DNA from: Spirochaetota bacterium
Lineage (GTDB): Bacteria > Spirochaetota > UBA4802 > JAGODF01
DNA: 64,000 nt
Assembly: GCA_029974015.1 (NCBI GenBank)
Contig: JARKUF010000013.1
Location: 18,537 to 82,536, forward strand
Direction of reading: 5' to 3'
The notes beneath the pieces are model-generated. The model saw nothing but the letters and a program-made list of their open reading frames with translations. It did not search any database and had not been told where the DNA came from. Position numbers and translations under genes: made by a program. Below are positions 8,505 to 16,804 of this stretch, in pieces (position 1 is the first letter of the stretch; each line of letters opens with the position of its first letter).

Positions 8505-9326
8505 ATGAAACAGCGCATCATTGAACGCATGGCCTCCGATGGGGACGAGCACTTCTTCGCCGTTCCGGGCGGGGAGATGCAGCTTGGGGCCGATGAGGCC
8601 GATATCGGCCGCATTACCATAAACGGCGATTCAGTGAAGCGGGAGTACCTCCTCTCCGCCGCCCCGCGCCGCAGCGAGCATGTCGCGCCCTTTCGCATCG
8701 GCCGCTCCCTCGTGTCCCGGGAAGATTTCTCAGCTTTCATCGACGACACGGGATATAGGACCGATGCCGAGCGGGAGGGATGGGCCTGGATTTCCCGGGA
8801 TGGGATGTGGGAAAAGCGGGAGGGGCTAAGCTGGCGAAATCCATTCGGCGGCGCGGCCGATGAATTTTGCGCCGAACATGGGGGCCAGCTTCCGGTATTC
8901 CAGGCGAGCTGGAACGATGCCGCGGCATTCTGCCGCTGGCTTTCCAATGCGACAGGAAAGCGCGTGTCCCTTCCCGACGAGGGACAGTGGGAAACCTTCG
9001 GGTTTTTCCGGGGCGTCCCCGGCCTCGTGGAGATATCATCCCGGGAGAGCTCCCCTTTATTCTCCGACCATGTTGCTTATTGCGCCGCCGTCCTCTCGGC
9101 AATCGACGGCGGCGAATGTCCACCGGGCGTCCTGTGGGAGTGGTGCCTGGACTGGTTCGACGCATATCCTGGAGGGAGACCGCATCGCGAGTATGGCGAG
9201 GTGTACAAAGTCCTCCGCGGCGGTTCTCTCCAGAGCAATCCCCTCCAGAGGGCAAGGGAATACCGCTTCAGGCGCTGTCCCACGGCGCGAAGCCCCTATT
9301 ACGGTTTTAGAATCATCATCGGATGA
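8505..9326 (+). CDS. SUMF1/FGE-fold protein without catalytic cysteines
   Basis: A 273-residue protein with the formylglycine-generating-enzyme (SUMF1, C-type-lectin-like) fold. Landmarks are FRIGRSLVSREDFSAFIDDTGY (about 66-87, here split as FRIGRSLVSREDFS and AFIDDTGY), PVFQASWNDAAAFCRWLS, VSLPDEGQWE, LWEWCLDWFD and the terminal VLRGGSLQS ... YYGFRI. True FGE enzymes carry a Cys right after RGGS-F and a second one shortly after. Here the motif reads RGGSLQSNP, so oxidase activity is not expected. Related non-catalytic proteins act as binding or structural modules. No signal peptide is visible. The link to purB is positional only. Confidence 0.75.
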   Translation: MKQRIIERMASDGDEHFFAVPGGEMQLGADEADIGRITINGDSVKREYLLSAAPRRSEHVAPFRIGRSLVSREDFSAFIDDTGYRTDAEREGWAWISRDGMWEKREGLSWRNPFGGAADEFCAEHGGQLPVFQASWNDAAAFCRWLSNATGKRVSLPDEGQWETFGFFRGVPGLVEISSRESSPLFSDHVAYCAAVLSAIDGGECPPGVLWEWCLDWFDAYPGGRPHREYGEVYKVLRGGSLQSNPLQRAREYRFRRCPTARSPYYGFRIIIG

Positions 9327-9399
9327 AAAGGGGCCTTCGGGCCGGATAAACGCGGTGAGAGGGGCCTTTTTTTTACGCTAAATATTGCTCCGAAAAAGA

Positions 9400-9428
9400 T
9401 TGCCTTTTCCCGGAAAATATTGTATTAT
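9400..9428 (+). promoter_or_regulatory. Sigma-70-type promoter for the FecR-domain gene
   Basis: A -35 element TTGCCT (9400-9405) and a -10 element TATTAT (9423-9428) are separated by 17 bp. They lie about 45 bp before the start of the FecR-domain gene at 9474. Confidence 0.55.
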
Positions 9429-9473
9429 GTACTGATATCTGGCCTAAAGAAGTCAAAAGTAAGAGGTGTGTCC

Positions 9474-10520
9474 ATGAGCGCATTGAATGGTCTCTCCGGG
9501 AGAAAATTTATTAGCTCCTTCGCCGCTATCTTGATAATGGCGGCAGTATCGGTCGGCTACTCCATGGAAATCAGCTTTCTAATCGGCGATGTGAGCTATA
9601 CGAGTGGAGGAAAAACCTCTCCCCTTACCATGAGCACGGCGCTTAAGCCCGGTGATGTGGTCGCCACGGGCAAAAAATCACTCTGCACCCTGAAGTACCG
9701 CGACGGAAGCAATGTTGAAATCAGGGCGGAAAGCAAAATCATGGTGGGCAATGTGAATGTCCCGGGGTCCGACTATATCTCCCTCATCTCCGGAATGGTG
9801 CACGGGAAGTTCGTGAAGATGCAGAAGGGCGGGGGAAATAAGGTCTACACTCCCACCGCGGTCTGCGCCATCAGGGGCACCGAATTCACCATCGCCTCCA
9901 GCGGTTCCGGGGATTCCCGGATCCAGCTTGAAGAGGGGAAACTCCAGATACGCAACCCCTATGGCAGGGTGAACATAAACGAAAATGAGAACAGCGATGT
10001 CAATATTGCCGCAAGGCCAGGGACCGACAGGAAGTCCCGGAAGTTGGAATCGTGGATGGAAGATAAGGGCCGGGAGTTTGAAAACGATCCCGGGTCCGCC
10101 GGTGACCGATACGGTTCCTACATGGACAGGCTGGGCGACAATTCCAAAGCCTCCTCGAAGAAGGTGAGCGAGTACGACAAAAACCTCATGCGCAACTCCA
10201 TGCGCGGCAAGGGCGCCATGGAAAAGGCGAATTCCGAGATCGACACCCTTGACGAAAAAATCCAGGACGATATGTACCTGGGCAACGCGGCCCGGGGCGC
10301 CCTGGACGGCATTATCGGCGGTTTCGACGAGGCAAAGGCGGACCTGCGCGGTAAATTCATCCGGGTTAAGGAGGAATGCGACAGGGTGGCGGACCAGCAG
10401 CGGAGAAATTATGAAGCGCTGCGGGCGGTGAAGGAAGCGTATCGGAAAGCCTACGAGGAGATTGTAAAGAAGCACCGCGACAGCGTGGAGAACATCAAGG
10501 ACAGCCTGATGCCCCGGTAG
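9474..10520 (+). CDS. Exported FecR-domain protein with long C-terminal coiled coil
   Basis: A 348-residue protein. The start at 9474 is favoured by the SD GAGGTG; an in-frame TTG at 9420 lies inside the promoter. The N-terminus is a Sec signal peptide (hydrophobic FAAILIMAAVSVGYS). Residues about 28-170 form a FecR domain: LKPGDVVATGKKSLCTLKYR, a GMVHGKF strand, and AVCAIRGTEFTIA. Residues 185-348 are highly charged and helical, probably coiled coil. There is no neighbouring ECF sigma factor or TonB receptor, so it is not a classical FecIR anti-sigma protein. Family members of this form are usually periplasmic or surface-associated and of unknown role. Confidence 0.75.
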   Translation: MSALNGLSGRKFISSFAAILIMAAVSVGYSMEISFLIGDVSYTSGGKTSPLTMSTALKPGDVVATGKKSLCTLKYRDGSNVEIRAESKIMVGNVNVPGSDYISLISGMVHGKFVKMQKGGGNKVYTPTAVCAIRGTEFTIASSGSGDSRIQLEEGKLQIRNPYGRVNINENENSDVNIAARPGTDRKSRKLESWMEDKGREFENDPGSAGDRYGSYMDRLGDNSKASSKKVSEYDKNLMRNSMRGKGAMEKANSEIDTLDEKIQDDMYLGNAARGALDGIIGGFDEAKADLRGKFIRVKEECDRVADQQRRNYEALRAVKEAYRKAYEEIVKKHRDSVENIKDSLMPR

Positions 10521-10571
10521 CCGGAGAACTCCATAACGGACTCCCCGGAACACAGGTCGAGCAAAGATAAC

Positions 10572-10589
10572 CGCGGGCCCGGGCCCGCG
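10572..10589. terminator. Perfect 18-bp palindrome between convergent genes
   Basis: The sequence CGCGGGCCCGGGCCCGCG is its own reverse complement. It sits between the FecR-domain gene (ends 10520) and the convergent radical SAM gene (ends 10645). A hairpin with a short loop could form on either strand, but there is no long T run, so a bidirectional terminator is only likely, not certain. Confidence 0.4.
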
Positions 10590-10644
10590 CTTCTGTTAGC
10601 AATGCTGCCTTCGCATCTATGTGCGGGGCAGTGAAGCAATATTC

Positions 10645-11730
10645 TCACCCCCTCACGTTGACGATCATCCTCTGGTACCACTTGGGTGTGGCCAGGAGCA
10701 CTTCAACGAAGCAGGCCATCCAGCAGCCCGGGCAGCGGCGGTATGAGTCGATGTCCCTCCGATAAGTATCGCCAACTAACATCTCCTCGATGGATTGACT
10801 TCGTATATTCCCCAGGGGGGTCCTGCTGCACAGGGAGAGGTCCCCATTGGGGTCGAGAAACACCTTGTACACCTTGAACAATCCGGTGAGATAGGGACAG
10901 TATTTGTCCTGGCCCCCTTTTACGTATTTCGGAATGCCCTGAAGGAAGGATTTCGATACCGCGATATGGGGCATCCCGGAGGCGAGGGCGATGAGCTCCT
11001 CGATCTTTTCGCTGTAGTGAAGGACCGGGGTCCCGGGGCCGCATGAGCCCTGGTAAAAGAAATTGTTCACCGGCGCCAGGGTCTGGGTCCAGCCGTATTT
11101 TTTCGAAAGTTCAAGGATTTCCGGCACCTGGTGGATGTTTTGATCGGAGATCACCGTGTGCATGTTCAGAGTGGAGGAAGACTTCATCTCCCTGCGCATC
11201 TCCGTGATCATGGCAATGTTCTTTTCGACGCGCTCCGCTACGTCCCTGGCGCCGCGGAGGCTGTCGGCCACATCGCCGAAGCCGTCGAAGGACGTGCCTA
11301 TCCGTATATTGTTTCTGAGAGCTGCTTCGGCGAAGCGGCGTATTACGTTTTCCTGGGCGTAGAGGTTGGAGTTGCAGTTGACGCCGAAGGGGAACCTGCC
11401 TGCCACATAGTCGAATATCTCCGGCATGTCCTTCACCAGCGAGGGCTCCCCTCCGGATATGGTGAGGGACGCGATGCGGTGGGGCTCCAGGATTTTCAGG
11501 TATTCCTTCACCTCTTCGAATGTCACGGTGATGCCGCAGCCCTGACCCACGATGACGGCGTTGCACATGGGGCAGTTCTGGTTGCACAGATTGGTCACAT
11601 TGAGGTTCAGGTTGAATATCAGCGGCTTTCGCCTTATGTATTTCCACAGGTAGACCGTCGAAGCCTTTGCGATCTTTCCAAACTTTGGAGTTTTAAATAT
11701 GTGTTTTTTCTCCATTTGACTTTTCTCCAT
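10645..11730 (-). CDS. Radical SAM/SPASM-type protein
   Basis: A 361-residue (or 356 from the second ATG at 11715) radical SAM enzyme. The 4Fe-4S motif is CNQNCPMC (CX3CX2C, about residues 49-56). SISGGEP-type binding is seen in LTISGGEPSL. The C-terminus has further cysteines typical of SPASM/twitch auxiliary clusters (KYCPYL, LSLCSRTPLGN, CPGCWMACF). Such proteins modify peptides, lipids or cofactors; the substrate is not evident. Its start overlaps the 3' end of the membrane protein gene upstream by 38 bp, so the two are co-translated and probably work on the same pathway. Confidence 0.82.
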   Translation of the reverse strand: MEKSQMEKKHIFKTPKFGKIAKASTVYLWKYIRRKPLIFNLNLNVTNLCNQNCPMCNAVIVGQGCGITVTFEEVKEYLKILEPHRIASLTISGGEPSLVKDMPEIFDYVAGRFPFGVNCNSNLYAQENVIRRFAEAALRNNIRIGTSFDGFGDVADSLRGARDVAERVEKNIAMITEMRREMKSSSTLNMHTVISDQNIHQVPEILELSKKYGWTQTLAPVNNFFYQGSCGPGTPVLHYSEKIEELIALASGMPHIAVSKSFLQGIPKYVKGGQDKYCPYLTGLFKVYKVFLDPNGDLSLCSRTPLGNIRSQSIEEMLVGDTYRRDIDSYRRCPGCWMACFVEVLLATPKWYQRMIVNVRG

Positions 11731-12739
11731 CAGTCTTTTCTATTGAAACATCTTTTTTTAGCAAGCCCGCATAAAGGAGGATGAGCATGCCCACTCCTGA
11801 CCAGACGAAGGAGCGGAGCCTCCGAATGATGCCCACAGACAATCCCAGGGCCGGGTCGTGGCCCAGAAGCGAAAGCGCCAGCGAAAAGGAACCCTCGCTC
11901 GTCCCGATATTCGCGGGCATGAAAAAGATAGCACTTGTCAGGAACAAACCAAAAATATACACGAAAAGGGCATGGGACATGGATATTTCCACCCCCGTGA
12001 AGGTGATGATGAGATACACCTCGAGAAAGCCCGAAATTAGCACCGGGACATAGTGGACGGTCAGAGAAATGTAAAAATGTTTGAGGCTGTCCCGGCTGGA
12101 GAAAATGGAGCCTATTTCCCCGTCCAGGGCGCGGACCTTTTTCCATCGTTCGTCGTTCATGAACCTGCCGGTGATGAAACGGGGCGCCTTCCTGATGAGG
12201 TACTCGACAAACCCCTCCCGCTGTTTGAAAAGGACGGCCACCATGAAGGATAGAAGCCCTGAGAAAACCAGGAAGGTGATGCCCGTAACATAGAAGGGTA
12301 TGTTCAGGACAAAAAACCCGATGAAGATGCCCGTGAGCACCAGGAAGACATTCGAGATGGTGTGGATGGTCCTGTCAAGAACAACCGAGGCGAGCCCGCT
12401 TCTGAAAGAAATGAAATCCTTCACAAAAAGCGCTTTCAGGGGCTCCCCCGCCACGGCGCCCAGGGTGTTGATGGCGGCCGTGGAGTCGCCGGCGATGCGG
12501 GCCTGGACCATCTTCAAAAACTGTCCCGGAGTGATGTCCTGGACAATGAGGACCCGCCAACCGTAGGTGAGGCAGATGTGGTTTGCCAGGAACAAAGCCA
12601 CGATCAACCAGAATTTCCACGCCCAGAATTCCCATCCCAGCCTCATAATATAATCGATGGTTTCCTGCTGGAATGCCCGGAAAAGCACGGCGAGGATGAT
12701 GAGGCCCGCTGCCAGAAAGATTAGCTTGCTTTTTTTCAC
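11693..12739 (-). CDS. Flippase-like integral membrane protein (UPF0104/LPG-synthase TM family)
   Basis: A 348-residue protein with about eight hydrophobic segments. It fits the lysylphosphatidylglycerol synthase transmembrane/UPF0104 (AglD-like) family: the N-terminal LIFLAAGLIILAVLFRAF helix, the family-typical LGAVAGEPLKALFVKD loop (about residues 92-107) and FFMPANIGTSEGSFSLAL (about 270). Members flip or transfer lipid-linked groups in the inner membrane. The C-terminal tail is hydrophilic and low-complexity (EKTDGEKSNGEKTHI) and overlaps the start of the radical SAM gene. It is probably the first gene of a two-gene operon. Confidence 0.75.
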   Translation of the reverse strand: MKKSKLIFLAAGLIILAVLFRAFQQETIDYIMRLGWEFWAWKFWLIVALFLANHICLTYGWRVLIVQDITPGQFLKMVQARIAGDSTAAINTLGAVAGEPLKALFVKDFISFRSGLASVVLDRTIHTISNVFLVLTGIFIGFFVLNIPFYVTGITFLVFSGLLSFMVAVLFKQREGFVEYLIRKAPRFITGRFMNDERWKKVRALDGEIGSIFSSRDSLKHFYISLTVHYVPVLISGFLEVYLIITFTGVEISMSHALFVYIFGLFLTSAIFFMPANIGTSEGSFSLALSLLGHDPALGLSVGIIRRLRSFVWSGVGMLILLYAGLLKKDVSIEKTDGEKSNGEKTHI

Positions 12740-12886
12740 CGCCCTCCGCCATGTTTTTGGAGCGTTTTTCCACTCCGAGATTGGTAGCTTTGCTTTGGAA
12801 TGAGGTCCGCGTTTTTCATATTAAAAAGTCGGCTGTTTCTCATGAGGTTGATATGGGGACTTCGTATGGCGCTCCTTCTCTCCTTC

Positions 12887-12910
12887 TATAGTACGGGTTA
12901 TAGTACGGGT
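12887..12910. repeat. Tandem 12-bp direct repeat in the nrfHA upstream region
   Basis: TATAGTACGGGT occurs twice head to tail (12887-12898 and 12899-12910). It lies in the 412-bp gap (12740-13151) between the divergent flippase and nrfH genes. The rest of the gap holds no ORF that I can support. It is a candidate operator for either gene; no regulator is known. Confidence 0.5.
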
Positions 12911-13103
12911 ATTTACAGAAAGTAGAGGCGCCCTCATCCTATGCGCTCTTATACTCATCATGGGAGCGAGTCAATACAATTTTTTCCGCCTTTCTCCGGC
13001 CGGGTGATGTGCGCCTTTTTGTCGGCAGAATGGCATTTCGCTCCGGTTCTTTTGCCGGGGTTTTGCATGTTTTTTTCGCGCTGCGAAAAAAACGATTGCA
13101 AAA

Positions 13104-13129
13104 TTGACATTTAAGGTATTATGTATTCA
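13104..13129 (+). promoter_or_regulatory. Possible promoter for nrfHA
   Basis: A consensus -35 TTGACA is at 13104-13109. The best -10 is weak (TATTCA, 13124-13129, with only 14 bp spacing), so activator dependence or an alternative sigma is possible. It lies about 25 bp before the nrfH ATG. Confidence 0.3.
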
Positions 13130-13151
13130 ATCTTCTCAGGGCCCAATTCTT

Positions 13152-13607
13152 ATGAAAGTGAAAGACCTTCATCTCATCGTCCTTTTTGCCATTCTGGGCG
13201 CTTCTTTAGGTCTGGGGGTATATACTTTCATTTATGCAAAGGGGCTGTCCTATCTCAGCGATGATCCCGAAGCATGCAGAAACTGCCATGTAATGAACAC
13301 CGTTTTTGAAGACTGGATGAAAGGCGGTCACCAGCATGTTGCCGCCTGCAATGACTGTCATGTCCCTCACGGCTTTTTCGGGAGATGGTTCGAGAAAGGG
13401 CTCAACGGCTTCAGCCATAGCTTTGCCTTTACCTTTACAAACGTACCCGTGGCGATTCGGGCGGTGGGCCGCTCCAGAGGAGTGGTCCAGGACAATTGTG
13501 TCCGATGTCATGGCGAGATGGCGACCCATGCCATTGGAGGGGCCAATGGGGCGGCCGAAACGCTTCAGTGCATATCATGCCATCGTGAGGCGGGACATCG
13601 CCATTAA
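13152..13607 (+). CDS. nrfH: NrfH-type tetraheme cytochrome c
   Basis: A 151-residue membrane-anchored NapC/NirT-family cytochrome. One N-terminal helix (LHLIVLFAILGASLGLGVY) is followed by four haem motifs: CRNCH, CNDCH, CVRCH and CISCH. NrfH takes electrons from the menaquinol pool and passes them to NrfA. The frame extends to a TTG at 13104, but that TTG is the -35 element; ATG 13152 puts the anchor helix at the right place. NrfA follows 44 bp later, as in epsilon- and deltaproteobacterial nrfHA operons. Confidence 0.9.
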   Translation: MKVKDLHLIVLFAILGASLGLGVYTFIYAKGLSYLSDDPEACRNCHVMNTVFEDWMKGGHQHVAACNDCHVPHGFFGRWFEKGLNGFSHSFAFTFTNVPVAIRAVGRSRGVVQDNCVRCHGEMATHAIGGANGAAETLQCISCHREAGHRH

Positions 13608-13651
13608 AGTTTTTATAGAAGTATTTTATCGAAATTTTACCGGGGGTTCCT

Positions 13652-15256
13652 ATGGTCCGTAAGTATTTCGACGCGTTGCTCGGCTTTTTCAGGGAAAAAC
13701 CATATCTGGCCGTGGTCTTCATTATCGCGGCCTTCGCGGCGGGAGGCCTTGCGGCAATCCTTGTGGACATTCATGGTAAACAAATGGAGGGGCGCAGTTA
13801 TCCGCTCATGTATCTGAAGGTGAGCGATGACGACGTGAACCCCGAGATCTGGGGTAAAAATTTCCCCTCCCAATACCAGTCCTATCTAAGAATGAAGGAC
13901 GCCAATGAACCCACCCCCTTCGGCGGGAGCCTCCCGTACAGCAAGCTCATTCGCTATCCCCAGATCACGGCGCTCTGGGGCGGGTATCCCTTTTCCGCGG
14001 ACTTCAACGAGGAGCGCAGCCATTTCTACTCCCAGATCGACCAGGTGGAGACAAAGCGCAATGACAGGGCCTGGCTCAATGCCCATGGCTTTCCAAAATT
14101 CAAGGGCCAGCCCGGGGCCTGCATGAACTGCCATAGCGGATGGACGCCTAAATTGATACGCGAGCTGGGGTGGGTCCGTTTCAACAGCACTCCCTACATG
14201 GACCTCGTGGCGATGCTGAAGAAAAACTATGGCGAGGGCGATTTCCAGGCGAAGCTTGGAAGCACCTGCGCCGACTGCCATTCACCGAAAGACATGTCCC
14301 TTCGGGTCACGAGGCCTGCTTATATCAACGCCATGGTGAAACGCGGATACGAGGCCGATCCCGAGCTGGGGATAAAGGCCTCCCGGCGCGATATGCGCTC
14401 CCATGTTTGTCAGCAATGTCATGTGGAATATTATTTTAAAACGGGGACCCAGGAGCTAACCTTCCCCTGGACAAAATGGCCCAGGGAGAAGCCCCTTAGA
14501 ATTGAGATGATCGACGAATATTACGACATGATTGCAAAAGGGGAGAATGCCTTCAAAGCGGATTGGATACATAAGATCACCGGGGCGCCCATGATTAAAA
14601 TGCAGCATCCCGAGACAGAGCTCTCTTCAAGCGGGGTCCACGCCCGCTCGGGCGTCGCCTGCGCCGACTGTCACATGACCTATCAGCGCGAAGGCGCCTA
14701 CAAAGTGACTTCGCATACTATACAGTCGCCGCTTTTCAATATAAATGGCTCCTGTATGACCTGCCACTCCCTCACGGAAAATGAGCTCAGGGAAAGGATC
14801 CTCACCATACAAAAATCCACGGCCCAGAGCCTGCGCCTCACCGAAGGGGCCATTCTGGCCCTCATTGACGATATAGCGCGCGCGAAGGCCCTCATTCTGG
14901 CGAAACGCGGTGTGGGTCCCGGTGCGCCGGCAGAAGAGCAGGAGAAGGTCCTGGCGGGCCCTCTGGCGAAGGCGAGGGAGATGCACCGCAGGGCGAGCCT
15001 GCGCTGGGATTTTATTTTCAGCGAAAACAGCACCGGATTCCACAGCCCCCAGGAGAGCATAAGGGTCCTTGCCCAGGCCGTGGATTTTGCCCGCCGGGGA
15101 CAGCTTGAGGTCCAGGCGGAGCTGGCGCGCATGGGCCTCAAGCTCGAGCCGGTTACCGGCGCGGGTAAAACTCCTCCCAAGCCCGCGCCCATTCCCGGAG
15201 GGGTGGGGAAGGCCCCTCCGGCAGAGATCGTTAAGTATGACAGCGAGCCGCTATAA
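13652..15256 (+). CDS. nrfA: Ammonia-forming cytochrome c nitrite reductase
   Basis: A 534-residue periplasmic pentahaem enzyme reducing nitrite to ammonium with six electrons. There is an N-terminal signal/anchor helix (LAVVFIIAAFAAGGLAAIL). The haem motifs are CMNCH, CADCH, CQQCH, CADCH and CMTCH. The first motif, which binds the catalytic haem, is CXXCH rather than the usual CXXCK, so the haem would have a His instead of a Lys ligand, as reported for a minority of NrfA proteins such as that of Campylobacter jejuni. The C-terminus ends in a Pro/Gly-rich tail. It is probably co-transcribed with nrfH. No NrfEFG haem-lyase genes are nearby. Confidence 0.9.
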   Translation: MVRKYFDALLGFFREKPYLAVVFIIAAFAAGGLAAILVDIHGKQMEGRSYPLMYLKVSDDDVNPEIWGKNFPSQYQSYLRMKDANEPTPFGGSLPYSKLIRYPQITALWGGYPFSADFNEERSHFYSQIDQVETKRNDRAWLNAHGFPKFKGQPGACMNCHSGWTPKLIRELGWVRFNSTPYMDLVAMLKKNYGEGDFQAKLGSTCADCHSPKDMSLRVTRPAYINAMVKRGYEADPELGIKASRRDMRSHVCQQCHVEYYFKTGTQELTFPWTKWPREKPLRIEMIDEYYDMIAKGENAFKADWIHKITGAPMIKMQHPETELSSSGVHARSGVACADCHMTYQREGAYKVTSHTIQSPLFNINGSCMTCHSLTENELRERILTIQKSTAQSLRLTEGAILALIDDIARAKALILAKRGVGPGAPAEEQEKVLAGPLAKAREMHRRASLRWDFIFSENSTGFHSPQESIRVLAQAVDFARRGQLEVQAELARMGLKLEPVTGAGKTPPKPAPIPGGVGKAPPAEIVKYDSEPL

Positions 15257-15290
15257 GATAACGCGAGTATTCCCGGAGAATTAATTCGTA

Positions 15291-15653
15291 TTAATCCGGG
15301 TCATTGTAGCCGCAGCCCTCATAGGGGCTTAATGGGCCGGAACGGTCCAGATGGTCTACGCCGTCGTAGTAGGGAAAATCGCGGCACATGCGGGGACGAA
15401 TCTCGTAGATGGAACATGTCGGGAGTCCTTCGGCGTTGTGGGTGAAGTGCTTGCACCGGTAATGATAAGGAAGGTCCTCCTCCGGCTTTTCGAAGAGAAA
15501 CTCCAGCATGGGATAGATAAGGTATATCTCCGAAAACTTCGGGTCCACAGTTGAGAGGCCCCGCCATTTTTCATAGGCCGTGCGGAGCAGGTCCGGGTCC
15601 TCGGCGAGCCGCACGTCCTGACAGCAGTAGCCCCTGCGTTTGCATTCTTTCAT
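15291..15653 (-). CDS. YkgJ-family cysteine-cluster protein
   Basis: A 120-residue protein with the UPF0153/YkgJ arrangement of cysteines: CKRRGYCC near the N-terminus, CKHF in the middle, and CSIYEIRPRMCRDFPYY (about 80-96). These are thought to bind zinc or an iron-sulfur cluster. The molecular role of the family is unknown. It follows the 54-residue protein gene on the same strand and converges with nrfA (34-bp gap). Confidence 0.8.
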   Translation of the reverse strand: MKECKRRGYCCQDVRLAEDPDLLRTAYEKWRGLSTVDPKFSEIYLIYPMLEFLFEKPEEDLPYHYRCKHFTHNAEGLPTCSIYEIRPRMCRDFPYYDGVDHLDRSGPLSPYEGCGYNDPD

Positions 15654-15727
15654 CAGTAGCTCCTGTTTAGTCGCCTCCCGTTTGATGGTCCGGGGTCCGG
15701 CGGGCGGGGGCGGCCATCCTCCGCTTT

Positions 15728-15892
15728 CTACTTTTTGAAGATGTATTTATTTGAGAGGAATTCCTGCTGCATCGGGTTGAGGTCGAATTTCTGGCTTGCC
15801 TGCTCGATGAGCTTTACCATATCTGCCCCCGGGTTTTCTTTCAGTTCCAGGCCTATGAAACGGACGGCGTCTTCGATGTTGGATGTCGTCAT
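15728..15892 (-). CDS. Small 54-residue protein next to a radical SAM gene
   Basis: ATG at 15892, stop TAG at 15728-15730. The SD GGAGA lies 5-6 nt before the start, and the gap to the radical SAM stop is only 14 bp. The product is acidic and helical, with sequence features VRFIGLELKENPGADMVKLI and FDLNPMQQEFLSNKYIF. It has no signal peptide, no membrane segment and no cysteine. Codon use matches its neighbours. I do not recognise a family. The tight spacing suggests it is translated with the radical SAM enzyme upstream and could be a partner or a substrate peptide, but no post-translational modification motif is obvious. Confidence 0.7.
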   Translation of the reverse strand: MTTSNIEDAVRFIGLELKENPGADMVKLIEQASQKFDLNPMQQEFLSNKYIFKK

Positions 15893-15906
15893 GGCGGTCT
15901 CCTTTT

Positions 15907-16785
15907 TTATAATGCTCTCATGTATTCGGGGCGAAGGCTGTTGTCGTCCTTCCTTTTTATTATCCGGTCCATGGCCTTGAGCACCGCTTCCCGGTCCTCA
16001 GGGAAGTGCGCCCGTATTGGCAAGTAGTTCGAGGCGTGGTTCGAAGTGAAGAAGCACGGGCGCTTCACTTCCATGTGTTCTATCATCAGCCTCAGTTCCT
16101 CAAGAAGGCCGAATTTGTCCGGGAGACGGAACTTTCCGGATTGGTAGTCGCGGTACAGCCCGGTGTTGGGCAGGAGCATTACCGTGAGGGCCGATGCGTA
16201 GTCGGGCGACATGTCTCCGAGGTGTTTCCCCGTGTCGATGGCGTGTTCCCGGCTTAGCTCCACTCCTCCAATTCCCAGAAGCACTGTCTGGGAAAGGAGT
16301 ATCCCCGCATCCATGATCTTCTCCGCCGTTTCCTTCTGTTTGTGGGGAAACGCGCCTTTCTTGACGCGGCGGAGCACTTCCCGGTTTCCGCTCTCAATTC
16401 CCTGGTAGGCGATACCGAGGCCCGCACCGCGGAGTTCCTTCAGCTCATCCGGGGTTTTTTTCGCTATCGCCTTGGTGTTGGCGTACACGCCTATCCGGGT
16501 GATACGGGGGTTTTTTGCGCGGATGTAGCCTATGATATCGAGCAGGTCTGTCGTTGGAAGGATCAACGCGTCACCGTCGGCCAGGAACGCCTTTGTGAAG
16601 GGGACGCCCCAGGACGAGGCTTCGTCGATGTCGGCCTTTATGGTTTTTATGTCCTTTACACAGAAATCCCGTCCTTTGTAGGCGCCGCAAAAGGTGCATT
16701 GATTGTGCGAGCACCCCACGGTGACCTGGATGATCATGCTGTGGGCCTCGCTGGGGGGGCGTATGATATTGCCGACGTAATCCAT
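15907..16785 (-). CDS. Radical SAM protein with CX4CX2C cluster motif
   Basis: A 292-residue radical SAM protein. The cluster motif is CSHNQCTFCG (about residues 25-34), with four residues instead of three between the first two cysteines. This spacing recurs in an Elp3/HemN-like group of unknown function whose members read GCSHN-CTFCG. Other landmarks are FLADGDALILPT (about 92), GIAYQGIESGNREVLRRVKKG and LLGIGGVELS. It lies between queE upstream and the 54-residue gene downstream, all on the minus strand. The substrate is unknown; tRNA, tetrapyrrole or peptide chemistry are all possible. Confidence 0.8.
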   Translation of the reverse strand: MDYVGNIIRPPSEAHSMIIQVTVGCSHNQCTFCGAYKGRDFCVKDIKTIKADIDEASSWGVPFTKAFLADGDALILPTTDLLDIIGYIRAKNPRITRIGVYANTKAIAKKTPDELKELRGAGLGIAYQGIESGNREVLRRVKKGAFPHKQKETAEKIMDAGILLSQTVLLGIGGVELSREHAIDTGKHLGDMSPDYASALTVMLLPNTGLYRDYQSGKFRLPDKFGLLEELRLMIEHMEVKRPCFFTSNHASNYLPIRAHFPEDREAVLKAMDRIIKRKDDNSLRPEYMRAL

Positions 16786-16804
16786 GGTTTTGCGGTTTTT
16801 CCGA

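Noticed and set aside
9327..9371. Possible terminator ending in eight T after the SUMF1-fold gene
   Set aside because: The GGGGCC segments before the T run are direct rather than inverted repeats, so no good stem forms with it.
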